From positions 62,001-126,000 of the forward strand of contig NZ_BDBL01000017.1 in assembly GCF_001612965.1 (NCBI RefSeq): a stretch of DNA of 64,000 nt, in the 5' to 3' direction. The position numbers were made by a program, and so were the translations under genes. Of the stretch, positions 1 through 11,528 are shown one piece after another (position 1 is the stretch's first letter; each line of letters opens with the position of its first letter). This DNA comes from Nocardia kruczakiae NBRC 101016 (GTDB lineage: Bacteria > Actinomycetota > Actinomycetes > Mycobacteriales > Mycobacteriaceae). A model generated the notes under the pieces. The model saw only the letters and a program-made list of their open reading frames with translations. It was not told the DNA's origin and ran no database searches.

Positions 1-687
1 CAGATATTCCTCGACCGTGAATCCGCGGGCATCGGGCGGCACCAGGAATGCGGTGATGCCCCTGCCGTCCCCCGCTTCGCCGGCGGTGCGCGCGAAGATC
101 AGATCGGCGTCGGCGGTGTGAATGCCGGTGTTCCAGGTCTTTTCGCCGTTGATCACCCAGCCGTCGCCGTCACGCACCGCGCGGGTGTCCATATGGGTGG
201 CGTCGGAACCGTGTTCGGGTTCGGTGATGCCGAAGGCGAAGAATTTCGTGCCCGCCGCCAGGCCCTCCACCCATTCCGCTTGCTGTTGCGGCGAACCGTA
301 TTCCAGCATCAGCAGCAAGCCCACATTGTTGGCGACCACGGCGTGTTCGTTCTGCAGATCGCAGTGCAGGCCGAGTCCCCGGCGGGCGAGATGTTCGCGA
401 ATGACGGCCATATCGAGATTGGTGCCGCCGCGGCCGCCGAAGTCGGCCGGGAACGCGTAGCGATAGTGCCCGGCGGCGTCGGCGCGGCGGCGGGTCTCGG
501 CGAGCAGATCCTCCCAGTCGGCGCTGGGCAGCCCGCCGCGGTCCCAGTCGGTGCGCGCGTCTTCACGGCGGTGGTCGAAGAAGCGGATGTTGTCGTTCTC
601 GCGTTCGAGCGGCACGATCTCGCGGTCGATGAAGGCATCCAGTTCGGCCAGATAATCGCTGAGCTCGGGGGGTAAGTCGAAATCCAC
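1..687 (-). CDS. Acyl-CoA dehydrogenase, N-terminal 229 codons (cut by window edge)
   Basis: Flavin-dependent acyl-CoA dehydrogenase that would oxidise an acyl-CoA thioester to the 2,3-enoyl-CoA. The visible part covers the helical N-domain and the start of the middle beta domain, including the stretch FGITEPEHGSD and the segment GEKTWNTGIHTADADLIFAR typical of this family. The start is GTG at 687, seven bases after GGAG. The reading frame runs off base 1, so the C-terminal catalytic domain is not seen. It lies downstream of the DUF4189 gene on the same strand but a strong hairpin separates them. In M. tuberculosis the acyl-CoA dehydrogenase gene fadE15 also follows the suf operon, so this may be its counterpart. 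Chain length of the substrate cannot be told. Confidence 0.88.
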   Translation of the reverse strand, partial: MDFDLPPELSDYLAELDAFIDREIVPLERENDNIRFFDHRREDARTDWDRGGLPSADWEDLLAETRRRADAAGHYRYAFPADFGGRGGTNLDMAVIREHLARRGLGLHCDLQNEHAVVANNVGLLLMLEYGSPQQQAEWVEGLAAGTKFFAFGITEPEHGSDATHMDTRAVRDGDGWVINGEKTWNTGIHTADADLIFARTAGEAGDGRGITAFLVPPDARGFTVEEYL

Positions 688-823
688 TGCTACTCCTACC
701 GTTTCGGCCGGTCCGGCGATTCGGGCCTCACGATATCGCGCAGCATGCCTTCTCGGCATGGCCGCCGATGAATCCGGTGCGGGACCGACCCGGACATCGG
801 TGATCGAGCGCGAAACAGCGGGA

Positions 824-870
824 GAGCCGACGGTGGCCGACCTGCCATGCAGGTCGGCCACCGTCGGCTC
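824..870 (-). terminator. Strong hairpin after the DUF4189 gene
   Basis: A perfect 21-bp inverted repeat (824-844 against 850-870) with a 5-base loop begins 6 bases after the DUF4189 stop codon. No U-run follows, as is common in actinobacteria. It should isolate the DUF4189 transcript from the acyl-CoA dehydrogenase downstream. A smaller 6-bp stem lies at 744-760 in the same spacer. Confidence 0.8.
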
Positions 871-876
871 GAACGA

Positions 877-1314
877 TCAGTGCGCGTTCGCCGTGCAGCT
901 GCTCAGGGCGATGGTCGCCGGGCGCGGGCTCGCACTCCCCAGGTCGGGGAACGGCGGCGCGCTCGGCCCCAGGAAATCCCTCGCCTGCTTCTCGGCCTCC
1001 ACCTGAGTCGGACCCCAGCCCACCGCGATCCGGCCGTCCGCTCCCTGAGCGACAGCACCGCAGCCGTTGCTGAAATCCAAGATGACGCGGCAGTCACCGC
1101 GACCGCAGTGCGCTCGGGCCGCGGCATCCGCGCTGGGCGCGTCGGCGAAGTTGGTGGCCGCGGCCACCACTCCGCTGCTGTCGGAGTAGGCGATCGCACC
1201 GTGCAGGTCGCCGTCGGCCTGGGCCGAACCGGCGGCGCCGGCCACCGCGAAACCCGCACCGGCCACCGCCGCGACGGCCGCCGAGCGGACACGCCGGGAA
1301 AACATGTGGGACAT
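877..1314 (-). CDS. Secreted DUF4189-domain protein
   Basis: A 145-residue protein starting at ATG 1314, chosen over in-frame TTG 1335 because GGGGTGG precedes 1314 at a fair distance. Residues 1-33 look like a Sec signal peptide: Arg-rich start, Ala/Val/Gly-rich core, and SAQA before the likely cleavage site. The mature part has the DUF4189 pattern (HGAIAYSDSSG, a CGRGDC pair, NGCGAVA, VGWG) and four cysteines that could form two disulfides. DUF4189 proteins are small exported proteins common in Nocardia and mycobacteria; their role is unknown. The gene stands alone, with a terminator just past its stop. Confidence 0.85.
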   Translation of the reverse strand: MSHMFSRRVRSAAVAAVAGAGFAVAGAAGSAQADGDLHGAIAYSDSSGVVAAATNFADAPSADAAARAHCGRGDCRVILDFSNGCGAVAQGADGRIAVGWGPTQVEAEKQARDFLGPSAPPFPDLGSASPRPATIALSSCTANAH

Positions 1315-1413
1315 CCGTGAATCCACCCCGTTCAAGTCTGCGTACTGGACGCAGGCGATCCTGCTCCACAGCGGCCCCGGATGTCCACTTCGCCCCCTAC
1401 CCGCTGGCGAGAA

Positions 1414-1785
1414 TCAGACCGTGAAGCCCAGGGCGCGCAGCTGCTCGCGGCCGTCGTCGGTGATCTTGTCCGGACCCCACGGCGGCATCCAGACCCAGTT
1501 GATCTTCAGATCCTCCACCAAACCGCTGCGCACCAGCGCGTTTCGCGACTGGTCCTCGATCACGTCGGTGAGCGGGCAAGCCGCGGAGGTGAGGGTCATG
1601 TCGAGGACGGCCACCTCCTCCTCGAGCCGCATCCCGTAGACCAGCCCCAGGTCCACGACGTTGATGCCGAGTTCGGGGTCGACGACGTCACGCATCGCCT
1701 CCTCCATGTCCTCGAGCAACGCGACCTGCTCCTGGGAGAGTTCGGCCTCGGTGTTCGGCTGTTCGGTTGCCGGCGTCTCAGTCAT
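1414..1785 (-). CDS. sufT: SufT-type Fe-S assembly factor (DUF59/MIP18)
   Basis: A 123-residue protein of the DUF59/MIP18 family that helps mature or transfer Fe-S clusters to client proteins. After an acidic N-terminal tail of about 25 residues come the family motifs DPELGINVVDLGLVYG and TSAACPLTD, the latter with the conserved cysteine, then the WVWMPPWGPDKI segment. The start ATG overlaps the sufU stop by four bases (ATGA), so the two are translationally coupled. It is the last gene of the suf operon, as in M. tuberculosis, where Rv1466 holds this place. The symbol sufT rests on family and position. Confidence 0.9.
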   Translation of the reverse strand: MTETPATEQPNTEAELSQEQVALLEDMEEAMRDVVDPELGINVVDLGLVYGMRLEEEVAVLDMTLTSAACPLTDVIEDQSRNALVRSGLVEDLKINWVWMPPWGPDKITDDGREQLRALGFTV

Positions 1786-2276
1786 GAGCTTTCCCCATTT
1801 CCGGCGGACCCGTTGCCCATGGTCCGCTTGGTCTCTTCAGCCGAGGTTATCCGCACCACGGCATCCTTGAACGCCATCCAGCCCAGCAGGGCACATTTCA
1901 CCCGGGCCGGATATTTCGACACACCGGCCAGCGCGATGCCGTCGCCGATCACGTCCTCGTCGCCCTCGACCGTGCCGCGGCTGGAGATCATCTCGCTGTA
2001 GGAGTCGACCACCTTCAGCGCCTGCTGCACGGGCTGGCCGATGACCTGATCGGTGAGGATCGAGGTGGCGGCCTGGCTGATCGAGCAGCCCTGCCCGTCG
2101 TAGGACACATCGGCGACATCGCCGTTGTCGTCGATGTGCACCCGCAGGGTCACCTCGTCACCGCAGGTCGGGTTGACGTGATGCACCTCGGCACCGAACG
2201 GTTCCCGCAGCCCGCGGTGGTGCGGATGCTTGTAGTGGTCCAGGATCACTTCCTGGTACATCTGTTCCATACGCAT
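1782..2276 (-). CDS. sufU: SufU sulfur-transfer / Fe-S scaffold protein
   Basis: A 164-residue SufU/IscU-fold protein. In Gram-positive bacteria SufU accepts persulfide sulfur from SufS in a zinc-dependent way. Three conserved cysteines are visible at about residues 38 (NPTCGDE), 64 (GQGCSISQ) and 128 (VKCALLGW), with the conserved Asp in CGDE. The C-terminus is a short Gly/Ser tail. Start ATG 2276 follows GAGGT; a second in-frame ATG lies two codons later. It sits 46 bases after sufS and overlaps sufT. No sufE is present, as expected where SufU does that job. Confidence 0.95.
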   Translation of the reverse strand: MRMEQMYQEVILDHYKHPHHRGLREPFGAEVHHVNPTCGDEVTLRVHIDDNGDVADVSYDGQGCSISQAATSILTDQVIGQPVQQALKVVDSYSEMISSRGTVEGDEDVIGDGIALAGVSKYPARVKCALLGWMAFKDAVVRITSAEETKRTMGNGSAGNGESS

Positions 2277-2322
2277 TGGGAAACCTCACGCCCCGTTCAC
2301 TGGTCGCTCGCGCTCGCCGGAT

Positions 2323-4360
<2,038 letters not shown>

Positions 4361-4411
4361 TGCATTCCTTCTGGGCTGGTGGAGGTTTCGGGCTGCCGGG
4401 ACGCGCCGGTG

Positions 4412-5605
4412 CTAGGCGCCGATGGCGGCGAGTTCGGCCTCGATGGCCGACTCCAGCCGCTCCCGGATCTCGACGACCGCGATCTTCTGGATGATCTCGT
4501 GGAAGAAACCACGCACCACCAGGCGGCGTGCGGCCTCCTCCGAAATACCGCGAGCTCGCAGGTAGAACAGCTGCTCATCGTCGAATCGGCCCGTGGCCGA
4601 GGCGTGGCCGGCGCCGAGGATCTCGCCGGTCTCGATCTCGAGGTTCGGCACCGAATCGGCACGAGCGCCGTCGGTGAGGACCAGATTGCGGTTGGCCTCG
4701 TAGGTGTCGGTGCCCTCGGCCTCCGCGCGGATCAGCACGTCGCCCACCCAGACGGTGTGCGCATCGGGCTTGGCCGAGCTCGGATCGCCCTGCAGCGCAC
4801 CCTTGTACAGCACGTTGGACTTGCAGTGCGGCTGCGCGTGGTCGACCAGCAGGCGCTGTTCGAAATGCTGCCCGTCGTCGGCGAAGTACAGACCCAGCAG
4901 TTCGGCGTCGCCGCCGGGACCGTCATAGCGCACGGTCGCGGTCAGCCGCACCAGATCGCCGCCGAGGGTCACATCGGTGTGCCGCAGGACGGCATCGCGA
5001 CCCAGCTTGGCGTGATGGGCGGTGACGTGCACGGCGTCGTCGGCCCAATCCTGAACCGCGACCACGGTCAGCTTGGCGCTGTCACCGAGGACGAATTCCA
5101 CGTTCTCCGCGTAGGTTCCGCTGCCGCGCTGGTCGATGACCACCGTCGCGACCGCGAAGTTGGCGAGCCGGATCTGCAGATGACCGAACGCCGTCTTGTC
5201 CGCGCCGGGGCCGGTGATCCGGACGACCACCGGACGGGCGACCTCCGTCTCGGCGCCGACCGACACCACGGTCGCCTGCTCGAAACCCGAATAGGCTTGG
5301 GCGGCAACACGATCGGTGGGCACCCCACCCTCGCCGAGCCGGGCGTCGTCACGGCCGACGGTCTCGACCGTCACACCGTCGATCGCCGAGCCGTCGACGG
5401 CAGCGACCTCGATACCCGCCCGGCCGTCACGCACCGCGGTGCCGTCGTGCAGGCCACGCAGCCGGCGCAGCGGGGTGAACCGCCAGGCCTCGTCGTGCGC
5501 CGAGGGCACCTCGAAGGCGCCCACGTCGAACGAGGCGAACAGCTCACCCTTGTTGACGGCCGGGATGCGGGCCTCACCCGCGACAGCCACATTCTCGACC
5601 GGCAT
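4412..5605 (-). CDS. sufD: Fe-S scaffold subunit SufD
   Basis: A 397-residue SufD subunit that pairs with SufB and SufC to build clusters. The C-terminal half has the parallel beta-helix with the family stretches HCKSNVLYKGAL, LEIETGEILGAGHASATGRF and RGISEEAARRLVVRGFF. The frame is open to 5881, but ATG 5605 ([10 protein letters not shown]) is the true start by homology. It shares one base with the sufB stop codon (TGATG), a tight coupling that would favour equal amounts of both subunits. Confidence 0.95.
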   Translation of the reverse strand: MPVENVAVAGEARIPAVNKGELFASFDVGAFEVPSAHDEAWRFTPLRRLRGLHDGTAVRDGRAGIEVAAVDGSAIDGVTVETVGRDDARLGEGGVPTDRVAAQAYSGFEQATVVSVGAETEVARPVVVRITGPGADKTAFGHLQIRLANFAVATVVIDQRGSGTYAENVEFVLGDSAKLTVVAVQDWADDAVHVTAHHAKLGRDAVLRHTDVTLGGDLVRLTATVRYDGPGGDAELLGLYFADDGQHFEQRLLVDHAQPHCKSNVLYKGALQGDPSSAKPDAHTVWVGDVLIRAEAEGTDTYEANRNLVLTDGARADSVPNLEIETGEILGAGHASATGRFDDEQLFYLRARGISEEAARRLVVRGFFHEIIQKIAVVEIRERLESAIEAELAAIGA

Positions 5606-7065
5606 CAGCCGACCGCTCCTTCCATCTGCAGCTCGATGAGCCGGTTCAGTTCCAGCGCGTATTCCATCGGCAGTTCCTTGGCGATGGGCTCGACGAAGCC
5701 GCGCACCACCATCGCCATCGCCTCGTCCTCGGTCATGCCGCGGCTCATCAGGTAGAACAGCTGATCCTCCGACACCTTGGAGACGGTGGCCTCGTGACCC
5801 ATCGTCACGTCGTCCTCGCGGATGTCGACGTAGGGGTAGGTGTCGGAGCGGCTGATCGTATCCACCAGCAGCGCATCGCATTTCACGGTCGACTTGGAGC
5901 CGTGCGCACCCTTGTTGATCTGGACCAGGCCGCGATAGGACGCGCGGCCGCCGCCGCGCGCCACCGACTTCGACACGATGGTCGAGGAGGTGTGCGGCGC
6001 CAGATGCAGCATCTTCGAGCCGGTGTCCTGGTGCTGGCCCTCGCCCGCGAACGCCACCGACAGCACCTCACCCTTGGCGTACTCGCCGGTCATCCAGACC
6101 GCCGGGTACTTCATGGTGACCTTGGAGCCGATATTGCCGTCGATCCACTCCATGGTCGCGCCCGCCTCGGCCTTGGCCCGCTTGGTGACCAGGTTGTAGA
6201 CGTTGTTCGACCAGTTCTGGATGGTGGTGTAGCGGCAGCGGCCGCCCTTCTTCACGATGATCTCCACGACCGCCGAGTGCAGCGAGTCGGACTTGTAGAT
6301 CGGCGCGGTACAACCCTCGACGTAGTGCACGTAGGCGCCCTCGTCGACGATGATCAGCGTCCGCTCGAACTGGCCCATGTTCTCGGTGTTGATCCGGAAG
6401 TAGGCCTGCAGCGGGATGTCGACGTGCACGCCCGGCGGCACGTAGATGAAGGAACCACCCGACCATACGGCGGTGTTCAGCGCGGAGAACTTGTTGTCGC
6501 CCGCCGGAATCACCGAGCCGAAGTACCGCTGGAAGATCTCCGGGTGCTCACGCAGGCCGGTGTCGGTGTCGAGGAAGATGACGCCCTGGGCCTCGAGGTC
6601 CTCGCGGATCTGGTGATAGACGACCTCCGACTCGTACTGAGCGGCCACACCCGCCACCAGGCGCTGCTTCTCCGCCTCCGGGATGCCCAGCTTGTCGTAG
6701 GTGTTCTTGATGTCCTCGGGCAGGTCTTCCCAGCTCTCGGCCTGCTTCTCGGTCGAGCGCACGAAGTACTTGATGTTGTCGAAGTCGATGCCATCGAGGT
6801 TGGAGCCCCAGCTCGGCATCGGCTTGCGGTCGAAGATGCGCAGTGCCTTGAGGCGGGCGGCCAGCATCCACTCGGGCTCGTTCTTCTTCGCCGAGATGTC
6901 GCGCACGACGTCCTCGGACAGGCCGCGCTTGGCGCTGGCGCCGGCGATATCCGAATCCGCCCAGCCGTAGCCGTAGGTACCCAGGGAGGCGATGGTCTCC
7001 TCTTGGGTCAGGGCCTGGTTCTGGGGCGCATCGGATTCACGGCTCGCCGCGGTGGTCGACGTCAT
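5605..7065 (-). CDS. sufB: Fe-S scaffold subunit SufB
   Basis: A 486-residue SufB, the main scaffold on which nascent clusters form with SufD and SufC. Family motifs include [47 protein letters not shown] (with a conserved cysteine), [20 protein letters not shown] and the final [20 protein letters not shown]. Unlike M. tuberculosis SufB, no intein is inserted; the length is that of a plain SufB. ATG 7065 follows GGAGT and overlaps the sufR stop by four bases. Confidence 0.97.
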   Translation of the reverse strand: MTSTTAASRESDAPQNQALTQEETIASLGTYGYGWADSDIAGASAKRGLSEDVVRDISAKKNEPEWMLAARLKALRIFDRKPMPSWGSNLDGIDFDNIKYFVRSTEKQAESWEDLPEDIKNTYDKLGIPEAEKQRLVAGVAAQYESEVVYHQIREDLEAQGVIFLDTDTGLREHPEIFQRYFGSVIPAGDNKFSALNTAVWSGGSFIYVPPGVHVDIPLQAYFRINTENMGQFERTLIIVDEGAYVHYVEGCTAPIYKSDSLHSAVVEIIVKKGGRCRYTTIQNWSNNVYNLVTKRAKAEAGATMEWIDGNIGSKVTMKYPAVWMTGEYAKGEVLSVAFAGEGQHQDTGSKMLHLAPHTSSTIVSKSVARGGGRASYRGLVQINKGAHGSKSTVKCDALLVDTISRSDTYPYVDIREDDVTMGHEATVSKVSEDQLFYLMSRGMTEDEAMAMVVRGFVEPIAKELPMEYALELNRLIELQMEGAVG

Positions 7066-7835
7066 TCGGCACTCCTTCCGGAGTCGTTTCGAGCTGCCGT
7101 TGCGGGCTGTGCAACGGCGCGAGTGGGCTGAGCATTGCTCGTCGGGGAAACGGACAGGGGTACGTGGGTAGTGCAGGCGCAGTCACCGTTGGCGATGGTC
7201 GCGAGCCGCTGCACGTGGGTTCCGAGCAGCTCACGAAATGCCTCGAGTTCGGCGGCGCACAGCTCCGGGAACTCCTCGGCCACATGGGAGACCGGGCAGT
7301 GATGCTGGCATATCTGGACGCCGGAGCCGACCTTGCGGGTGGTGGCGGCGAAGCCGGCGTCACTGAATGCCTCGGCGATCTCCTCCGCCTTCTCCGACGT
7401 GGCGGCCGGGGTGTGCTGAGCCAGGCGATCGATACCGGCGACGATCACACCGACGCGGCGGCGAGCGAAATCCATGATGGCGTTCTCGCCGCCGATCTCG
7501 CGCAGCTGCCGCATCGCGGCTCCCGCCAGATCGTCGTAGGCGTGACCGAGCCGGCCGCGACCGGCGGCGGTCAGCTGGAACTGCTTGGCGGGACGACCGC
7601 GGCCCTGCTGTTGCCACGGCGCCGAGCGCATGGCCCGGGCCTCGCCGGATTCGATCAGCGCGTCGAGATGACGACGCACACCGGCCGGGCTCAGTCCCAG
7701 CCGCTGCCCGATGGCCGTCGCGGTGATCGGCCCCTCCTCCAGCAGCAGCTGGACGACGGCCGCGCGAGTATGCCCCTCACCGGCGGCCGCGGGCGCGGCG
7801 GAAGGCCGGGCGCCCTGCTGACGCTCGGTATTCAC
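7062..7835 (-). CDS. sufR: Fe-S-sensing repressor SufR
   Basis: A winged-helix regulator of 257 residues that heads the suf operon. Residues about 22-95 carry the DNA-binding domain ([20 protein letters not shown], then [13 protein letters not shown]). Cysteines at about 176, 180, 193, 219 and 221 ([22 protein letters not shown]) fit ligands for a 4Fe-4S cluster. I chose GTG 7835 because GGGAG lies six bases before it. An in-frame GTG at 7865 has no ribosome site and falls inside the putative operator. SufR represses suf genes while it holds a cluster and lets go when clusters are scarce or damaged. Confidence 0.93.
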   Translation of the reverse strand: MNTERQQGARPSAAPAAAGEGHTRAAVVQLLLEEGPITATAIGQRLGLSPAGVRRHLDALIESGEARAMRSAPWQQQGRGRPAKQFQLTAAGRGRLGHAYDDLAGAAMRQLREIGGENAIMDFARRRVGVIVAGIDRLAQHTPAATSEKAEEIAEAFSDAGFAATTRKVGSGVQICQHHCPVSHVAEEFPELCAAELEAFRELLGTHVQRLATIANGDCACTTHVPLSVSPTSNAQPTRAVAQPATAARNDSGRSAE

Positions 7836-7861
7836 CTCGTTCTCCCGCAAACCCACGGTTT

Positions 7862-7878
7862 TCACAACATCAGTGTGA
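7862..7878 (-). promoter_or_regulatory. Putative SufR operator
   Basis: Read leftward the site is TCACA-N7-TGTGA and contains ACACT-N5-TGTGA, which I recall as the element bound by M. tuberculosis SufR upstream of its own gene. It sits about 27 bases before the chosen sufR start. The match is seen in sequence; binding is inferred. Confidence 0.7.
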
Positions 7879-8028
7879 CGGAATTATTTCCCGCATTCTA
7901 GTAAGGGTGCCCTGAATCTCTTCCGAATGCGGCTCCGACCTGGGGATAGACGCCCGGTGCAATATGTCACGGTCCGCGTCGCGACGTTGCGATCGGCCCG
8001 GCGTCCACCCCGGCTACGCTTGACCTCC

Positions 8029-9726
8029 GTGGCGGTTGTGGAAGGCGCATGGCGTAGGAGCATCGAGATCGGACGCCGGGCCCTGGGCCTGGACGTCCCG
8101 CCCGCCGATCACACCATCGCGGTGCTACACACCGTCGAAGCCGACGCGCCGGGACTCGACAGCCGGGAAACCGCGCAGTTCAAGCGCATTCGGCTGCTCG
8201 GCGCCACCGGCTCGGTGCTCATGGCGATCAGCGCGCTGGGCGTCGCCGCCCAGCCCGTGCTGCAGAATCCGGTCTCCGGAGTCCGGGTGATCGGCGTCTT
8301 CGCGCGCTGGCAGACCTCGTCGCTGGCGCTGTGCATGATCGGCACGGTCTTCGTGGTGATGGCGTGGCTGCTGCTGGGCCGCTTCGCGGTCGGCGGATTC
8401 GGCGGCTCACCGGTGCACCGGCTCAGCCGCTCCCAGCTCGATCGCACCCTGCTGCTGTGGATCATCCCGCTGTCGGTGGCGCCGCCGCTGTTCTCCAACG
8501 ACGTCTATTCCTATCTGGCACAGGGCGAGATCGCGGCCCGCGGCCTCGATCCGTACGCGGTCGGCCCGGCCACCGGCCTGGGCCTGCACAACGTGCTGAC
8601 CTACAACGTGCCCAACATCTGGCGCGACACCCCCGCCCCGTACGGACCGCTGTTCGTCTGGATGGGCCGCGGCATCGCGCATGTGACCGGCGACAACATC
8701 ATCGTCGGCGTCTGGGCGCATCGGTTGCTGGCACTGGCCGGAGTGGCACTCATCGTCTGGGCGCTGCCGCGGCTGTCGCGGCGCTGCGGAGTCGCACCGG
8801 TCAGCGCGCTGTGGCTGGGCGCGGCCAACCCGCTGGTGCTGTTCCACCTGGTCGGCGGCGTGCACAACGACGCGCTGATGCTCGGCCTGATGCTGGCCGG
8901 AGTCGAGTTCTGCCTGCGGGCGCTGGCCACCGACCACGCCCCGGGTCTGGGCGGATTCGATCAGCGCGGCTGGCTGCTGCTGACCTTCGGAACAGTGGTC
9001 ATCACTCTCTCGTCGGCGGTCAAGATCACCTCGATCATCGCGCTCGGATTCGTCGGCATGGCCCTGGCCCGCCGCTGGGGTCGCGGGTGGCGGCCGATGC
9101 TGGCCGCCGCGGCGGTCCTCGGCGCGATCACCCTGGTCACCACCCTGTTCGTCAGCTATACCTCCGGACTCGGCTTCGGCTGGACGCATACCCTCAACGC
9201 CGCCAGCACCGTGCGGAGCTGGATGTCGCTGCCCACGGCGATCGGCATCATCACCGGATTCGGCGGCGTCCTGCTGGGATTGGGCGATCACACCACCGCG
9301 CTGCTGAGCATCACCCGACCGATCGCCGGCGTGGTGGCGGCGCTGATCACCGTGCGCATGCTGATCGCCACCTGGACCGGACGATTGCAGCCGGTCGGCG
9401 CGATGGGCGTGTCGCTGGCGGCGATCGTGCTGCTGTTCCCCGTGGTCCAGCCGTGGTATCTGCTGTGGGCGATCGTGCCGCTCGCGGCGTGGGCCACCAC
9501 ACCCGCGTTCCGGGTCCCGGCCGTGGCGTTCTCCGCGGTCGTGAGCGTGATGCTGATGCCGCGCGGCGCCGATTTCGGGGTCTTCCAGATCATCGAGGCG
9601 GCGGTCGCCGTGGTCATCGTCGCGCTCGGATTCATCGCGGCGACCCGGAACCTGCTGCCCTGGCGCAATCGGGCAGGGGTGTCTGCTCCGTCACAGCCGG
9701 GCCCGGCATACGGTGTCTCATCGTGA
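8029..9726 (+). CDS. mptB: Polyprenol-phosphomannose mannosyltransferase, MptB-like
   Basis: A GT-C type membrane glycosyltransferase of 565 residues. The enzyme uses decaprenyl-phosphomannose to extend the alpha-1,6-mannan core of lipomannan outside the membrane. Many hydrophobic segments are visible, and the loop FSNDVYSYLAQGEIAARGLD followed by PYAVGP matches the family's D-x-Y-x-Y and G-x-x-PY pattern. The frame opens at 7927; GTG 8029 is chosen because a TACGCT box ends eight bases before it, suggesting a leaderless message. M. tuberculosis Rv1459c (mptB) also diverges from sufR. The stop overlaps the next start by three bases. Confidence 0.85.
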   Translation: MAVVEGAWRRSIEIGRRALGLDVPPADHTIAVLHTVEADAPGLDSRETAQFKRIRLLGATGSVLMAISALGVAAQPVLQNPVSGVRVIGVFARWQTSSLALCMIGTVFVVMAWLLLGRFAVGGFGGSPVHRLSRSQLDRTLLLWIIPLSVAPPLFSNDVYSYLAQGEIAARGLDPYAVGPATGLGLHNVLTYNVPNIWRDTPAPYGPLFVWMGRGIAHVTGDNIIVGVWAHRLLALAGVALIVWALPRLSRRCGVAPVSALWLGAANPLVLFHLVGGVHNDALMLGLMLAGVEFCLRALATDHAPGLGGFDQRGWLLLTFGTVVITLSSAVKITSIIALGFVGMALARRWGRGWRPMLAAAAVLGAITLVTTLFVSYTSGLGFGWTHTLNAASTVRSWMSLPTAIGIITGFGGVLLGLGDHTTALLSITRPIAGVVAALITVRMLIATWTGRLQPVGAMGVSLAAIVLLFPVVQPWYLLWAIVPLAAWATTPAFRVPAVAFSAVVSVMLMPRGADFGVFQIIEAAVAVVIVALGFIAATRNLLPWRNRAGVSAPSQPGPAYGVSS

Positions 9727-10655
9727 GCGCAGCCTCGGAACCCGCTGTCTGTATCGACGGTGTCGTGAAACGCTACGGCGACACCACCGCCGTGGACGGG
9801 GTCGCTTTCGAGGTCGGACGCGCGGAGGTGCTGGCGCTGCTGGGCCCCAACGGCGCCGGCAAGACCACCACCGTCGAAATGTGTGAGGGGTTCCTGTCCC
9901 CCGACGCCGGTTCGGTGCGGGTGCTCGGGCTCGACCCGGTCGCCGATTCCGATCGGTTGCGCCCGCGCATCGGTGTGATGCTGCAGGGCGGCGGGGCCTA
10001 CCCGGGCTCGCGCGCCGGCGAGATGCTCGATCTGGTCGCCTCCTACGCCGCCGATCCGCTCGATCCGCAGTGGCTGCTCGACACCCTGGGCCTGCACGAT
10101 GCCCGCCGCACCCCGTATCGGCGCCTGTCCGGCGGTCAGCAGCAGCGCCTCGCGCTGGCGTGCGCGCTGGTGGGACGTCCCGAACTGGTCTTCCTCGACG
10201 AGCCCACCGCCGGAATGGACGCCCAGGCCCGGCATCTGGTGTGGGAGCTGATCGACGCACTGCGCCGCGACGGCGTCGGCATTCTGCTCACCACGCACAT
10301 GATGGACGAGGCCGAACAGCTCGCCGACCGGCTGGTGATCATCGACCACGGCCGCATCGTCGCCGCCGGCACCCCGGCCGAGGTGACCTCCGCCGGCGCC
10401 GAGGGGCAACTACGTTTCAGCGCACCACCGAAGCTCGACCTGGCGCTACTGGAAAGCGCGCTACCGGAAGGATTCGCTCCCAGCGAGACCGCTCCCGGCT
10501 CCTATCTGCTGTGCGGCGACATCACCCCGCAGGTGCTGGCCACCGTGACCGCCTGGTGCGCACGAATCGACGTGCTGCCCACCGATATCCGCATCGACCA
10601 GCGCCGCCTGGAGGATGTATTCCTCGAACTGACCGGACGGGAGCTGCGCGGATGA
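9723..10655 (+). CDS. ABC exporter, ATP-binding protein (DrrA-type)
   Basis: A 310-residue nucleotide-binding subunit: Walker A GPNGAGKTTT, signature RRLSGGQQQRLALA, Walker B LVFLDEPTAGMD and the switch His in LLTTHMMDEAEQ. A C-terminal stretch of about 80 residues follows, as in DrrA-type exporters. GTG 9723 overlaps the mptB stop. It is the counterpart of M. tuberculosis Rv1458c by position. The substrate is not known; with the membrane partner next door and ctaA beyond, a link to heme A or to the envelope could be imagined, but nothing in the sequence decides. Confidence 0.9.
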   Translation: MSAASEPAVCIDGVVKRYGDTTAVDGVAFEVGRAEVLALLGPNGAGKTTTVEMCEGFLSPDAGSVRVLGLDPVADSDRLRPRIGVMLQGGGAYPGSRAGEMLDLVASYAADPLDPQWLLDTLGLHDARRTPYRRLSGGQQQRLALACALVGRPELVFLDEPTAGMDAQARHLVWELIDALRRDGVGILLTTHMMDEAEQLADRLVIIDHGRIVAAGTPAEVTSAGAEGQLRFSAPPKLDLALLESALPEGFAPSETAPGSYLLCGDITPQVLATVTAWCARIDVLPTDIRIDQRRLEDVFLELTGRELRG

Positions 10656-11440
10656 CCCGGACCGCCCCTCGTTTCACCCCCGGCACCTTCAGCCCCGCGC
10701 CGCGACCGGCTCCGCGCCTGGCCATGCTGGCCGCGCAGACCCGCATGGAGCTGGTCCTGTTGCTGCGCAACGGCGAACAGCTCCTGCTGACCATGTTCAT
10801 TCCGATCACACTGCTGATCGGGCTGACCCTGCTGCCGCTGGGCTCGAGCCTCGGCGAACACCACAAGGTCGACCGGATCGTGCCGGCGGTGATGATGGTG
10901 GCGATCATGTCCACCGCGTTCACCGGCCAGGCCATCGCGGTCGGCTTCGACCGCCGCTACGGTGCGCTGAAACGCTTGGGCGCCACGGCATTACCGCGCT
11001 GGGGCATCGTCGGCGGCAAATGTGCGGCGGTGCTGATCGTGGTGGTGCTGCAATCGGTTCTGCTCGGCCTGATCGGTGTCGCGCTCGGTTGGCGGCCCGC
11101 GATCGGCGGGCTGGCGCTGGGTGCGCTGGTCATCGCGCTCGGCACGGCCACCTTCGTCGCGATGGGACTGCTGCTGGGCGGCACCCTCAAGGCCGAGATC
11201 GTGCTCGCGCTGGCGAACATCCTGTGGTTCGTGATGCTCGGGGTGGCGAGTCTGGTCTTCGCCTCGGACAACCTCCCGCACGCGGTGACGCTGATCGCGC
11301 GGCTGATCCCTTCGGGGGCGCTGGCCGAAGCACTGGATCAGGCGCTGCACACCAGCGTGGACTGGTACGGCATCGCGGTGCTCGTGGTGTGGGGCGCGGT
11401 GACGGGCTGGCTGGCGACGCGCTGGTTCCGCTTCGACTGA
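10652..11440 (+). CDS. ABC exporter, membrane subunit (ABC-2 type)
   Basis: A 262-residue integral membrane protein with about six hydrophobic segments after a 30-residue Pro/Arg-rich cytosolic tail. It has the ABC-2 permease layout, with the RYGALKRLGATALPRW segment after the second helix. Its ATG overlaps the ATPase stop (ATGA), so the two form one transporter. It matches M. tuberculosis Rv1457c by position. Substrate unknown. Confidence 0.88.
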   Translation: MTRTAPRFTPGTFSPAPRPAPRLAMLAAQTRMELVLLLRNGEQLLLTMFIPITLLIGLTLLPLGSSLGEHHKVDRIVPAVMMVAIMSTAFTGQAIAVGFDRRYGALKRLGATALPRWGIVGGKCAAVLIVVVLQSVLLGLIGVALGWRPAIGGLALGALVIALGTATFVAMGLLLGGTLKAEIVLALANILWFVMLGVASLVFASDNLPHAVTLIARLIPSGALAEALDQALHTSVDWYGIAVLVVWGAVTGWLATRWFRFD

Positions 11441-11528
11441 ATCGTGATCCCGCCCCGGATGTGACGGCAACGACACAACGTAGTAGCCCCCGTGCGGGCG
11501 CGGATCCGGCTGCGTCTACCATCGTTTC

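Noticed and set aside
7863-7865. GTG 7865 as the sufR start
   Set aside because: No ribosome site and it lies inside the operator-like repeat; GTG 7835 is better placed.
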